A DNA stretch of 64,000 nucleotides from CAVQRC01 sp963715045. GTDB lineage: Bacteria > Planctomycetota > Planctomycetia > Pirellulales > Lacipirellulaceae. The DNA lies in assembly GCA_963715045.1 (NCBI GenBank), contig CAVQRC010000014.1, positions 124,001 to 188,000 of the forward strand, read 5' to 3'. Under the pieces are notes generated by a model, which searched no databases, was not told the DNA's origin, and saw only the letters and a list, made by a program, of their open reading frames with translations. This document shows positions 39,001 through 48,053 of the stretch, in pieces. The translations under genes were made by a program, and so were the position numbers. Every line of letters begins with the position of its first letter. The first letter of the stretch is position 1.

Positions 39001-39684
39001 GCGCTCGGTGGTCGGCAGGACGCGTGGTCCACCCGTCAACCGGTTCACGCCGCAAGAGGACAGGTCGTCGCTGTCCGATGTCCCGGACCAGATGCTTCGA
39101 GCTCGCTGCTTCCATCTTGTTTCAACGACCGCTGCAGATCCCCAATCACGTCGGCCATGCTTTGCCCGGCGATCAGCGACATGGCGTAGTAGTGCACGCC
39201 CCGCTCGCAGCCAACGGCGTGAACGGGAACGATATTGGGATGTTCGAGCGTGGCTGCGGCTCGAGCCTCGTTCTTGAATCGCTTCAGCTGTTGTTCGTTG
39301 AGCATCGCTGCAAACGGAAGTACCTTGAGGGCCACGTTCCGCCCCAGCGACAACTGCTCCGCCTCGTAGACGACGCCCATCCCACCGCGACCGATCTCGC
39401 GGAGAATGCGAAAATCGCCCAGCAGCCCGAATTGGTGCGGCTCGTTCCGTTTCAAATCGTTGTCCGAGAGATTCCTTCGCACCAATTCTTCGCGAATGAG
39501 AGGCAACCGCCGCGAGTGAACCCAGCACCTGACGGATCACGTCCGCGACTTCCGGATAACGTTGAGTGTATTCCTCGATGCGCGGTTGCTCGCCCTGGTT
39601 CAAGCGATCGGTGAATTCGCCCGCCAACTCCCCTACCAGGCTCTCGAGCCAATCGACCTGGACCGATGGAGATTCATGCATCAC
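36095..39684 (-). pseudogene. WD40 serine/threonine protein kinase, many frameshifts
   Basis: A planctomycete-type Hanks kinase with a WD40 receptor region. Fragments in order from 39684: leader domain (QPRIEEYTQRYPEVADVIRQ); kinase N-lobe (GRGGMGVVYEAEQ, VALKVLPF); C-lobe (VIHRDIKPANLI, ITDFGLAR, GTLRYMSPEQAFA); one membrane helix (SLVLIVGIATAMLLLAVAL); then at least nine WD40 repeats (for example VAFSPDGRRMVTGTNAATA, LWDAETGTAVG, VAFNRDGSEVLTATNL) ending SVEQIRLWCQVLTGMALND near 36100. All catalytic motifs are present, but they sit in at least ten different reading-frame segments. That is far denser than elsewhere, so the gene may be decaying, though sequence errors in repeats cannot be excluded. 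It starts GTG/ATG at 39684/39681, overlapping the stop of the sigma relic, the normal ECF-kinase arrangement. Confidence 0.8.
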
Positions 39685-39872
39685 CGGTGATCCTCCGCTG
39701 GCAAGTCGCGCAGGAGTACACTTCGAAGTCGAAGTAAAGCTCGACCGTAACGCTTGCTGGCTGCGTCTGGCTCGATCTCGAGCACGACGCTGGCTGCTTG
39801 GTTGGAGAGTCCTTCAAAATTCCGCAACAGCAGAATTTCCTGATCGGCTCGATCGTGCTTTGATTCCGATCT
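39681..39872 (-). pseudogene. ECF sigma factor, only region 4 left
   Basis: The frame ending at 39681 encodes an ECF sigma region 4 helix-turn-helix: HDRADQEILLLRNFEGLSNQ then AASVVLEIEPDAASKRYGRA and LLRLRSVLL. This is the usual DNA-binding half of planctomycete ECF factors that pair with WD40 kinases. No region 2 is found upstream in any frame; the frame instead runs into low-complexity sequence. The stop codon overlaps the kinase start (GTGA), so the two were translationally coupled. It is probably inactive as it stands. Confidence 0.7.
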
Positions 39873-40743
39873 CGGTAGGCGGGGCTTGGGGCCACCGGAG
39901 TACGCACGGGGCAAAAACCACGAATTCGACCGGTAGCGGACAGGTGACGCGAAGATTCTCTGGAGGGTGGCGTTGTCTGCTCGAACCGCTTTTCTTAAGC
40001 CTCTCTGGGAAGCGGGATCGCGCACTGTCGGTGACGCATAAACAGCAATTTGTGTGCCAATCTCCGCTGTTTTCGGGGGGCTCCGCCCTTTGCTGCGGAA
40101 AAAACCGTCCCCTTCCCGGACGGCTACCGACACACCACGACGAGCCGCGTCGACCAGCGGCTGCCAAGCAGGTCGAGTAGGTTGATTGGCCGGATCACCC
40201 CCGCGTCCGCCGGAGGACAATCGCGGCCAAGGTGAACAAGGATAGGGCAACCGCGGAGGACTCCGGCACAGCCGCCTGGCCGGTCCGATCAGCCCGTTCT
40301 CAAACTCGTTCTGCCAGATCAAAAAGTCTGCGCCGTGGTCGTTCCCGAGAAGCGGTCCAGGCATGGATTGTATGGTCACGAATTCCCTGATCCCGTAACC
40401 ACGAAAACGATCGGATATGGACCGTCTTGACTGGAAAAGAAATGTGAACTGTGTGCCGCCGTACCGCATGCGTCATCGGCGTTCTCGTCGAGGCCGCCGA
40501 ATGCGCAGAACGCGTTGTTGGGTTGGGCCGCACAGATCTCGCCGTCGAGGGCGGTCAGCACCGGCGGCGATGGCACAAACGAAGCCGGCCCGCCCTTCCA
40601 TCGTGGTCGGGGTGGGCCGGTACTCCTGGTGGCTGCGAGTGGACCACCAGTGAGGTGTGGATGCTGACCATGATCCGACGCATGCTCTCGAAGTCCGTTC
40701 GGAGACCCCGCGACGGTCAGCGGGTCAGCGATTTGACGTTTCG
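39873..40743. other. Decayed region between sigma relic and the glycine-rich gene
   Basis: About 870 bases with only fragments. A PEP-CTERM tail is readable at 40195-40380. A longer minus-strand frame stops at 40376 after PYPIVFVVTGSGNS and also carries CAAQPNNAFCAFGGLDENAD; it looks protein-like and might be the front part of the same protein. No start site is convincing. Confidence 0.4.
40195..40380 (-). pseudogene. C-terminal fragment of a PEP-CTERM protein
   Basis: In one minus-strand frame GNDHGADFLIWQNEFENG matches the short motif that precedes PEP-CTERM tails in planctomycete surface proteins. After a single-base shift near 40275 the next frame reads AAVPESSAVALSLFTL and AAIVLRRTRG and stops at 40195-40197. 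That is a standard sorting tail: VPE(P/S), a hydrophobic stretch, then basic residues. It would be recognised by an exosortase. The body of the protein is not recoverable here. Confidence 0.6.
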
Positions 40744-41655
40744 TCAGGCGTCGGGTTGGCCGCCGCGCTGACGTTGCGGTCGACCTCCGCCACCGCCACG
40801 TCCGCCGCGTCCGCCACCGCGAAGTGCTTGTGCGGGAAGTTCAAAGGGATCGCCCTTGAGTTCTTCGAGCTGCTTCTGCTGTTTGGCCGTCAGCGTCGCA
40901 AGCACCTCCTGATCGGCTTTCTTCCGCATCTCGGTCATCTTCTCCCGCATCTCATCGCGATCCGCGTTCTCGTCTTGAAACAGTTGCTGCATTTCTTCGC
41001 GGAGGTCCGTCATCAACTGTCTCGCTTTTCGGACAGCTGTCGTTGCTGCTTTTCCGTGATGCCGAGCTGTTTGGCGATTTGCGGATCTTGCAGGGCCTGA
41101 ACGCCGGCAGCCTGGACGTAGATTTCGTTGAGACGCGTCATTTGGCCGGGGAGCAGGATCGTGGAGAGTCCTTCGTACTCCTTTTTCGCACGGTCGGCGG
41201 CCTGCTGCGCCATTTCGCGTCGCTGTTCGTCGGTGAGTTCCCGGCGTTGTCTCCGTTGTCCACCCTGCTGCTGTACGAAGTACGTGCCGGCAGGAGCTGC
41301 CAGGCTGGCCCCATCGTCTTCATCGGGACGCTGGGGACGGTTCGGGCGATCTCCTTGCTGCCGCTGTCGCGTTGCCGCGTTGACCGCGTTGTCCGCCCTG
41401 CCCGCCGCGGCGTTGCGGTCGATCACCTTCCAGTTCCTGCTGCAATTCGCGGATCTCCGCGATCTGATCGTCGACGAGTTCGAGTTCCCGCTGGACTTCC
41501 TCGCTGCCCAACAAGGAAAGTCGGGTGATTCCGCCAGGCCCACCGCGGCCACCGGGACCGCCGCGACCTCGACCGCCGCCAGGCTGGGCGAACGCCGTAC
41601 ATGCGATCAGACTCACTGCCACCGCCGTCAGCGTCAACACAAGACGAATTCTCAT
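40744..41655 (-). CDS. Glycine/arginine-rich secreted protein with LTxxQ-like repeats, two frameshifts
   Basis: An exported protein starting MRIRLVLTLTAVAVSLIAC at 41655, with AGGAGAG six bases upstream. After the leader comes a GRGRGGPGGRGGPGG stretch, then helices with repeated L-x-x-x-Q patterns resembling Spy/CpxP-type LTxxQ proteins: RELTDEQRREMAQQAADRAK, QLGITEKQQRQLSEKR and ATLTAKQQKQLEELKGD. It ends in another Gly/Arg-rich tail (RGGGRGGRGGGGG). The frame moves near 41385 and near 41020, one base each. Charged helices with periodic LTxxQ suggest a periplasmic chaperone-like or metal-stress protein, but that is only by resemblance. It is not closely linked to its neighbours. Confidence 0.7.
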
Positions 41656-42052
41656 ACCGCTCTCCTGCACTGCAATTACCGGAATTGGAAACAAGGTCTA
41701 CTGAAGGTGCTTGATCGATAGTTCCATTACGGACCATGGAACCAAGGTTCCACCGGTGGACTGCGAACATTCACCGAATCCCTCGTTGTTCTACAGATCT
41801 CCGCGTGTTGAACCACAGAGACCTCAGCCCGGCCGACGTCGCAGCTTGATTCGGTAGCCAAACCGGTCGTATCGAAGGAAAGCCACAGAGAAAGACGAGG
41901 GCACAGAGAGAAATCGTCCACGGACCGCTAGTGCGATGCGGTCCGGTCCCCGTGCCGGTGCTCTGTGTCCTCGGCGACCTCTGTGGTTTCATCCCGACCT
42001 GTGGATCGCTGCGAGGGCTTGGTTAGGCGCGTCAGAGGACGCGAGCGTTTAC

Positions 42053-42085
42053 TTGTGTAGAACAACGAGGGCAAAGCCGGGGGGC
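42053..42085 (+). repeat. 33-bp direct repeat, copy 1 (period 56 bp)
   Basis: Starts TTGTGTAGAACAACGAGGGC and ends in GCCGGGGGGC. Copy 2 at 42109-42141 differs at two or three positions. A 16-bp part (TGTAGAACAACGAGGG) is found inverted at 41780-41795. Confidence 0.75.
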
Positions 42086-42108
42086 TCCAGTGAATACGCG
42101 AACACGAT

Positions 42109-42141
42109 TTGTGTAGAACAACGAGGGCAGCGCCGGGGGGC
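42109..42141 (+). repeat. 33-bp direct repeat, copy 2
   Basis: Same unit as 42053-42085, 56 bases later, immediately before the end of the minus-strand FG-GAP gene. If transcribed with it, these repeats would be in the 3' untranslated part. Confidence 0.75.
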
Positions 42142-42150
42142 CGGGCGGCG

Positions 42151-45126
42151 CTATTTCAAGATCTGAATGCGACCCTTGGCGACCCCGGCGATCTCGCCGT
42201 GACCATCGCCGTCGAAGTCGGCAACCAGCGAACGAAGCGGGGCGGCCGGCAACTCCCAGAGCACTCGCGGATCGCCGGCCTGGTCGAGGCCCAGGCAGTA
42301 GCGGCCGACAAGAAATTCGCCGCGGCCGTCGCCGTCGAAATCGGCCGAGACAATCGGTGTCGGCACCGGCTCGGGAAGCTCGAACTGCCACTCGATTTCG
42401 CCGGTCGCCAGATCGCGGCACTTGAAGTTTCTTCCGCTTCGGGCCGCGTAGCCGACCTCCATTCGGCCGTCTCCGTCGATGTCGATCAGGCCCACCTTCT
42501 GCGGCATGTCGTAGCCCAGTTCTTCCCGCCAGATCCCGGCGGTAGGGTCGGGTTTCATCAATCCCACGCTGCCGTGCAAGCCGACCGGCACAAACCAGTG
42601 CGGGGGGACGGATGGCACCGGCGAGCCGGATGTCGCTGCGGGGTAGAACGGGATGTAACTGTTGTGAAATCGTCCTGCGAAGAGGGCTCCCTGTTCGCCC
42701 AGATTGGCCGTGTGGTGCAGTCGCAGGATCTCTCCGTCCGCACCCCGCAGCCACGCCATGTAGCAGTAGAAGTCCATGCCGATCTCCTCGACACGATCAC
42801 CGTCCAGATCGAACGCAGTCGGCACGCCCATCGGATAGTACGGCAGGCTGATTCCATGAGCTTCCAGGTAACCGGCCTTTTGCCAGAGAATCTCTCCCGT
42901 CTTGCCGTCCAGCATGTAGGTGCCTTGAATTGATTCGCCTTGCCGGGCCTGGCTGGAAACGACCACGCCCGCGCGGGGGCCCGGCAGGAACTCTCCGACA
43001 TGCCATCGCGAGGGCGGAGGTCCCGCCTCGTCCGCATCGAGGACCGTTTCCCAGAGCAACTCGCCGTGGCCGTCGAATGCGCGGATCACGCCATGGCCGG
43101 AGGCGTTTCGTGTCGGACACAGAATGGCCGGGGTTCCATTTCCTTTGAGGTCGTAGACCAGGGGCACCAATGGATTGACGGCAGGACGCGGGTCAAAACT
43201 GCGGAAGGAGTGCGTACGCAGTTCGGTTGCCGTTCCCTCGTCGTCGAACGCGTAAACGTGCAGCAGTTGATCGGTGGGCGTTGCGGCCAGTAGCTCGCAG
43301 CGGCCGTCGCCATCGAGATCGGCAGCCGACAGTATTGGGGGTGCTCCGCCCGAAACTTCCAGCGTCCACTCCAGCACGCCGGACCAATCGTAGGCCCGCA
43401 CTGCTCCGTCGATCGGCGCGGCGATGAATCGCAGGCTGCCGTCGACACTTCGCAGCGTTTGAAGGTGACTCAGGTTGACGACTTCCGCAGCCCGGGTTTC
43501 CGCCACGATCCGCGGCCCATCCGCCTCGAGCGCGATCTGCCGAATGACCATCCCCACTTCAGCATCGTGCTGGCGAATCAGGAGGTCGTTGCGGTGGGCG
43601 ACTTGAATCTCGGTCGGTCCCCACAACGAAGTCTGCGGCCAATGGGCGACCTGTTCCCACTGTCCGGCCGAAGAGTTGCGATACAGCAGCAGGTCACTGG
43701 TAGGAATTGGATGCCCCTGGGTGGGACGCACCACGAGCCAGGTTACGGTCGTGTCCTCGTCGTTGCTGATCACGGCCCGCACGCAAGTACAGTCGGCCAA
43801 CTCGTCTTCGACCTCCCCTGATGCCGCGTCGCGTACGACCAGGACCGGGCGGAAATTGTGCGCTTCGTCGGTCAGGTTGTAAGCGATCTCCGTCGCGCCG
43901 TCCTGATCCAGATCGTCGATGGCGACCATCCGTAACGCCCGCCTGCCCGGATTGCCGGAGAGCAACAGTTCACCGTAATACTCCTGCCACAACAACTCTG
44001 AGGGAGCGCCACGATTCAGCTCGATCGCGTGCACATGAAACTGCACGGCCTGACCGACAACGCACATCAACCGCTCGCCGGCCGGACCGACGCCCAGCCG
44101 CGCGGGGCCGTAATTGCGCTTGTGGGTCCCCCCAATGTCATACACCAGAGAACTGATCATCTCGCCCGTACGTGGTGCGAAGCCACGACACCGGTGGTGG
44201 CGAACATTCCAGATCACCGGAGCCTCAGGATCACTCAAGTCCACCTCGGTCCAGCAGCCGTGGTCCGCCCGTTCGCCGCCGCCAGGACCCGGCGCATGTT
44301 CGCCTGGCACGATCACCAGCCGATCCCAGATGATCTCCGGATCACCGATCGGCGGGAATCCGATGAGATATCCGCGTTCCGAATAGAGCGGAAAGACGGC
44401 GGCTTCGTTTCCTGGCCGGTCGGGAAGCAAGTCAGCGATGGCAATCGTCTGCGGACTGCTTACCAGGGCAACGTAGGATGGGCTGAAGTCGTGTTCCCAT
44501 TCGACGTTGCCTGTGCTCGCATTGACCATCGCGAGATAGGAACCATTCCCTAGGAGCAGATACGTTGTGCCGTCCCCACGAAGATCGCCGTAGTACAAAA
44601 CGGCCGCCGAAGCCGATCGGGCGAGTTCCAGAGTCGCGTTCATCCAGCGGACGTCACCCGTGGCCGTGACGAGTCGCAAGACGCCGTCGAAGACCAGTAA
44701 TTCGTCACCACCTTCCTCGTTTCGCAGCGCATAGGTCCATTCGACCGTATTCGCGTAACGCACGGTCGCCCACACGGCTGGATCCGCCGTGGTCCCCCTC
44801 GTCAGCGGTGAGAATCCGGTCACAAGCTTGTCGTGGTAAGTACGCGGCCAGGCCCGGTTGTGCAATTCGCTGGAGACGATGCCGGGCATCAGCGGATGGG
44901 TGCGGGGCGGAGTTTGCTCGTCGCCCTCGACGAACGACGGAGTCAAGCAGATTCCCACCAGCATCCACACGCTGTCGGCAATCAGGGCGAAACAAGGCGA
45001 GCGGAATCGAACGGTTTTGAGCGACGGTTGATTCAAGGATCGGTCTCTCGAGGTCTGGCGTGTCGTGGATTGTCTGCTGATTAGGAACTGATAAACCGCG
45101 GTCAGGGACGTGGTGACGGGCATCAT
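42151..45126 (-). CDS. Large secreted FG-GAP/VCBS-repeat protein
   Basis: An open frame of 991 residues, intact. The likely true start is a TTG-type codon giving NQPSLKTVRFRSPCFALIAD, followed by SVWMLVGICLTPSFVEGDE as the leader; the annotated first ATG has a less plausible N-terminus. The body has at least six FG-GAP-like Ca-binding turns, each with D-x-D-x-D-G: AIDDLDQDGATEIAY, SAADLDGDGRCELLA, AFDLDGDRVEEIGMD, GLIDIDGDGRMEVGY, SADFDGDGRGEFLVG and VADFDGDGHGEIAGV. These form an integrin-like propeller. Trp-rich strands (EILWQKAG, VLEWTLEVSGG) lie between. No catalytic motif was recognised; the function is probably binding or display of a polysaccharide. It may be co-transcribed with the upstream YjbQ gene (38 bases). 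Confidence 0.85.
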   Translation of the reverse strand: MMPVTTSLTAVYQFLISRQSTTRQTSRDRSLNQPSLKTVRFRSPCFALIADSVWMLVGICLTPSFVEGDEQTPPRTHPLMPGIVSSELHNRAWPRTYHDKLVTGFSPLTRGTTADPAVWATVRYANTVEWTYALRNEEGGDELLVFDGVLRLVTATGDVRWMNATLELARSASAAVLYYGDLRGDGTTYLLLGNGSYLAMVNASTGNVEWEHDFSPSYVALVSSPQTIAIADLLPDRPGNEAAVFPLYSERGYLIGFPPIGDPEIIWDRLVIVPGEHAPGPGGGERADHGCWTEVDLSDPEAPVIWNVRHHRCRGFAPRTGEMISSLVYDIGGTHKRNYGPARLGVGPAGERLMCVVGQAVQFHVHAIELNRGAPSELLWQEYYGELLLSGNPGRRALRMVAIDDLDQDGATEIAYNLTDEAHNFRPVLVVRDAASGEVEDELADCTCVRAVISNDEDTTVTWLVVRPTQGHPIPTSDLLLYRNSSAGQWEQVAHWPQTSLWGPTEIQVAHRNDLLIRQHDAEVGMVIRQIALEADGPRIVAETRAAEVVNLSHLQTLRSVDGSLRFIAAPIDGAVRAYDWSGVLEWTLEVSGGAPPILSAADLDGDGRCELLAATPTDQLLHVYAFDDEGTATELRTHSFRSFDPRPAVNPLVPLVYDLKGNGTPAILCPTRNASGHGVIRAFDGHGELLWETVLDADEAGPPPSRWHVGEFLPGPRAGVVVSSQARQGESIQGTYMLDGKTGEILWQKAGYLEAHGISLPYYPMGVPTAFDLDGDRVEEIGMDFYCYMAWLRGADGEILRLHHTANLGEQGALFAGRFHNSYIPFYPAATSGSPVPSVPPHWFVPVGLHGSVGLMKPDPTAGIWREELGYDMPQKVGLIDIDGDGRMEVGYAARSGRNFKCRDLATGEIEWQFELPEPVPTPIVSADFDGDGRGEFLVGRYCLGLDQAGDPRVLWELPAAPLRSLVADFDGDGHGEIAGVAKGRIQILK

Positions 45127-45163
45127 ACAGGCTTTGTGAAATTACGGATCTCCGCACCCGCTT

Positions 45164-45586
45164 TCACTCGCCGATCACTTTGACCAGTACCCGCTTGGGT
45201 CTCCGGCCGTCGAACTCGCCGTAGAAGATCTGCTCCCAGGGGCCGAAATCAAGTTTGCCGTCGGTAATCGCGACCACGACTTCACGGCCCATGATCTGCC
45301 GCTTCATGTGGGCGTCGGCGTTATCCTCGCCGGTGCGGTTGTGGGCGTACCGCCGTGGAGATGCATCGAACGGAGCAAGGTTCTCGAGCCATTTCTCGTA
45401 GTCTGCGTGCAGGCCCGGTTCGTCGTCGTTGATGAACACCGAAGCCGTGATATGCATCGCGTTGCACAACAAGAGACCTTCGCGGATCTTGCTCTTGTGC
45501 ACAATCGCTTCGATCTTCGACGTGATGTTCTCGAACGCCAGCCGGGCGGGCAGGTTGAACGTCAGGTACTCGGTATGCGATTTCAT
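45164..45586 (-). CDS. YjbQ / UPF0047 family protein
   Basis: A 140-residue member of the YjbQ family, a small trimeric protein reported to have weak thiamine-phosphate synthase activity in some bacteria; the physiological role is uncertain. Typical blocks: MHITASVFINDDEPGLHADYE, in which the His is a metal ligand, and MKRQIMGREVVVAITDGKLDFGPWEQIFYGEFDG near the end (LDFGPWEQIFYGEFDG is the family signature). The ATG at 45586 is preferred to the GTG just before. A terminator hairpin lies immediately upstream. Confidence 0.93.
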   Translation of the reverse strand: MKSHTEYLTFNLPARLAFENITSKIEAIVHKSKIREGLLLCNAMHITASVFINDDEPGLHADYEKWLENLAPFDASPRRYAHNRTGEDNADAHMKRQIMGREVVVAITDGKLDFGPWEQIFYGEFDGRRPKRVLVKVIGE

Positions 45587-45594
45587 CACGGCAG

Positions 45595-45616
45595 AAAAGA
45601 CCCCTGGGGTCTTTTT
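45595..45616 (-). terminator. Rho-independent-type hairpin, GACCCC/GGGGTC
   Basis: AAAAGACCCC at 45595-45604 pairs with GGGGTCTTTT at 45606-45615 around a single T, giving a perfect stem whose ends are A/T rich. It lies 33 bases past the end of the minus-strand sialidase-like gene and just upstream of YjbQ. It fits a terminator for the former. Confidence 0.7.
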
Positions 45617-45648
45617 GGGGGACTGGGTGGTTTAGGCGATCGAAGCAG

Positions 45649-46770
45649 TTAGTCGTGGATCTCCAGGTCGGCGAGGTAGATGGCGGTGATGGTCTGCCCC
45701 GAGTCATCTCGCTCGTGAGAGGAATACCAGGACATGACGGCCCGGCGATCATTCAGGGCTATGAATCCGGGGTAAGAATTGTCACCCCCGCTGGGAAGCT
45801 CGGCAAACTCGTGCAGCTCATTTCCGATGAGCCAGTACATGGCGGTCTTGGGACCGCGGTTCTCGGTAAACTTTCGGCCGCCCACGACGTAGCGATGGCC
45901 CCATTTGGCCAGCAGCGGACCGCCAATGTAGCGATCCAGGTCGAGACGTTGCCACTGAGCGTAGGGCGGATCACTTCGCAGGAGCTGCGCGTGATCGCTG
46001 CCGGAGCGGCCGATGGCGACGATCGACCCTTCGGGTTCAAACAGAAAAGCCGTCTCGTCACCGCGGTCTGGCTGGAACAGGGTCCGGGTCCGCCAAATCA
46101 GCCCGTCATCGCTTTCAAGCATCGCCGACTGAACGATGCGTCCTTCGCCTCGCGGACCCTCCTCAAAGTCCTTCTTCCGGCGACCGCAGAGATACGCCGT
46201 GCCGTCGAACGAACTGGCCCGCCAGATGTAGTGTGCGTAAGTTCCCTCAAGCAGGATCGGATCGCTCCAGGATTGGCCATCGTCCGAGACGACCGCGTAT
46301 CCCAGATGCTTGTTGAGATCATAATCGTCGAGCGGCAGCGTCGTCGCGCCGCTATACCACGTGCCCGTGTAGACGAACAGGCGGTGCTTGAACACCAGGA
46401 AGTGCGGATCTCGCGTGTCTCGCAGCGGGACGCTGAAGCGATGCACCTGCTGCCACGACTGGAGATCGTTACTCGCCAGCACGATAATCGACGAGGTGGG
46501 GTGAACCATATGCCCGTCCGGGCAACTACGAAACGTCAGGTAGTACGTATCGTTGAAGCGAACGAGATCCGTAAATGCATTGTGTTCGCCGTTGTGTGGA
46601 ATCCGGCGGATATTCGTGAGCTGCACCTGCGGTGTTGATTCCTCGCCCGACGTCGATGACCGCAGCGGCACCAGCAAGACGAGCGCAGCGCTGATCGCAA
46701 CCGTGCAACGGATCGGGTACTTGGCCGCCATGATGCAATTCGGAGCGGTGTCATGCAAAGCGGGCCTCAT
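45649..46770 (-). CDS. Secreted sialidase-like / BNR-repeat glycosidase-fold protein
   Basis: A 373-residue exported beta-propeller of the exo-alpha-sialidase-like superfamily. The start at 46770 has AAGGATC five bases upstream; an inner ATG at 46731 would give a tidier leader (MAAKYPIRCTVAISAALVLL). Propeller strands: FNDTYYLTFRSCPDGH, VLASNDLQSWQQVHRFS, RDPHFLVFKHRLFVYTGTW, AVVSDDGQSWSDPILLEG, MLESDDGLIWRTRTLF. The S/D-x-D-G-x-x-W pattern recurs as in BNR (Asp-box) repeats. The Arg triad of true sialidases could not be confirmed by eye, so substrate is open; a family-43/117-like glycosidase is an alternative. Downstream of the unknown protein and KdsB but separated from them by 35 bases, same strand. 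Confidence 0.75.
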   Translation of the reverse strand: MRPALHDTAPNCIMAAKYPIRCTVAISAALVLLVPLRSSTSGEESTPQVQLTNIRRIPHNGEHNAFTDLVRFNDTYYLTFRSCPDGHMVHPTSSIIVLASNDLQSWQQVHRFSVPLRDTRDPHFLVFKHRLFVYTGTWYSGATTLPLDDYDLNKHLGYAVVSDDGQSWSDPILLEGTYAHYIWRASSFDGTAYLCGRRKKDFEEGPRGEGRIVQSAMLESDDGLIWRTRTLFQPDRGDETAFLFEPEGSIVAIGRSGSDHAQLLRSDPPYAQWQRLDLDRYIGGPLLAKWGHRYVVGGRKFTENRGPKTAMYWLIGNELHEFAELPSGGDNSYPGFIALNDRRAVMSWYSSHERDDSGQTITAIYLADLEIHD

Positions 46771-46805
46771 GATGATCCTTGCTGTCGGACTTGCGACTGC
46801 CGTGT

Positions 46806-48053
46806 TTACGAGGGAGTGGGATCGAGCATCCGCGAGCGAGAAAGCGGTCGCACTTCGCGGGCGATCGCCTCCCGCATCGCCTGGCCGAGATCCGACTGCT
46901 GGGGGTAGGAAACGAACTCAAGCTCGACACCCAGCCGGGCGGCAACTTCCCAGGCGAGGACTGGCCAGATGACACCGATGTCGCCGATGACGGGGACACT
47001 TCCGGCGAGCCGCGCGAAGCCGGACATCTCCATCCGGAAGGGGACGTCGAACGTTTTCGTTTTGGGGAGTCCCTGATCGATGCTTGCCTGGACTGCGGCC
47101 GAATTGCGTTCGAGGGTGCACACCCGCTCGAGATTCTGGTCGAGGTCAATGCGGACCAGCCGCTTGCCGTGGAGCGAAAACGTGGGCTGGCCGTCCCAGG
47201 CCGCCCAGATTCCGTGCCCGGTGTACGTTTCGAAGGGACCATCGTGGACTTCCTGGGTCAGCGCAACGGCCGATTCGATGATCACGTCGGCGTCTGCGAG
47301 GAGTCGGGCAACTCTCGCCGCCCGCTCCGTGATCGAGATGCTGTCCCCGATGGCGAGACCGACGGCCCCTCCCCCAATCAATTGAGGGATCGTGACGACG
47401 ACTGGCAGGCCGTACGTATGGCCGGCTCCGAGCATCGTTCGCGGGTCGCATCCCCGTCCGGCGATGTCTTCGAACGAGCGACCTTCAATTCTCGCCAGCC
47501 GCTCGACTTCCTGGGCAATCCGCTCGGTACGATAACCCATCGGATAAGCCATGTTTCCGGCGGCTTTGATGATCTCGGTACCGTCTGCTCCGCGGAGTCG
47601 CTCGATGAGATCCATGTCGAGCGCGAACTCGTTGGCAATCTCGCGCAAGTCGGTGTCTTGGAGCAGGGTCAATTCGAAGTGCCCGCCATGGGGAAGAGAA
47701 GCGTCGGCCATCCCGAGAGCACGTCCGTCGACCCGTTTGACGCGATCCAGCGTGCCGGCCATTTCGTGGGCAACTACGGCCGAACTTGTCGTGACACCAT
47801 CGACGAGCCCGAGTCGCATCAACTCGGCGATCAACGTCGTGACGCCTTCGTGCAGATTGGGTCCGCTTCCGGTGACGACCGCGACTTTCCCGCCGGCCTG
47901 CTTGGCATCGACGATCGCTTCGACGGCCTGCCCCACCTGGATGCGAACGGGCTCATCAAGGGACTGCTCTAACTTCGTAATCGCGCTCGAATCGACCGGC
48001 GGAAATGACCCGTTCACGAAAGCTTCTCGGTGGTTGGGGCGGTTGACGTTCAC
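46806..48053 (-). CDS. Conserved-looking cytosolic protein of unknown function, coupled to kdsB
   Basis: I do not recognise this 415-residue protein. It has no leader or membrane segment. Notable glycine-rich, nucleotide-site-like blocks: VAVVTGSGPNLHEGVTTLI at about 56-74, GTEIIKAAGNMAYPMGYRTE, GAGHTYGLPVVVTIPQLIGG and GLAIGDSISITERAARVA, then the strikingly regular HDGPFETYTGHGIWAAWDGQ and PFRMEMSGFARLAGSVPVIG. The general order is faintly reminiscent of deoxyhypusine-synthase-like enzymes, but I would not annotate it as such. It starts at a GTG (48053) overlapping the kdsB stop (GTGA), so it is translated from the same message. That context suggests a role in sugar-nucleotide or acidic-sugar metabolism. 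Confidence 0.75.
   Translation of the reverse strand: MNVNRPNHREAFVNGSFPPVDSSAITKLEQSLDEPVRIQVGQAVEAIVDAKQAGGKVAVVTGSGPNLHEGVTTLIAELMRLGLVDGVTTSSAVVAHEMAGTLDRVKRVDGRALGMADASLPHGGHFELTLLQDTDLREIANEFALDMDLIERLRGADGTEIIKAAGNMAYPMGYRTERIAQEVERLARIEGRSFEDIAGRGCDPRTMLGAGHTYGLPVVVTIPQLIGGGAVGLAIGDSISITERAARVARLLADADVIIESAVALTQEVHDGPFETYTGHGIWAAWDGQPTFSLHGKRLVRIDLDQNLERVCTLERNSAAVQASIDQGLPKTKTFDVPFRMEMSGFARLAGSVPVIGDIGVIWPVLAWEVAARLGVELEFVSYPQQSDLGQAMREAIAREVRPLSRSRMLDPTPS

Larger units (their letters stand above)
41656..42150. other. Intergenic region with CACAGAG words and a tandem 33-bp repeat
   Basis: About 495 bases. AACCACAGAG at 41811-41820 pairs with CTCTGTGGTT at 41980-41989, and further CACAGAG/CTCTGTG words occur between them. 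A direct repeat lies at 42053-42085 and 42109-42141, with an inverted partial copy at 41780-41795. No open frame here looks real. Confidence 0.6.

Noticed and set aside
36095..39684. Programmed frameshifting in the kinase
   Set aside because: No slippery heptamer with a downstream structure recurs at the junctions, and ten or more shifts in one gene is not plausible recoding.
42053..42141. CRISPR array
   Set aside because: Only two direct copies with a 23-base gap, inexact, no cas genes and no further units.
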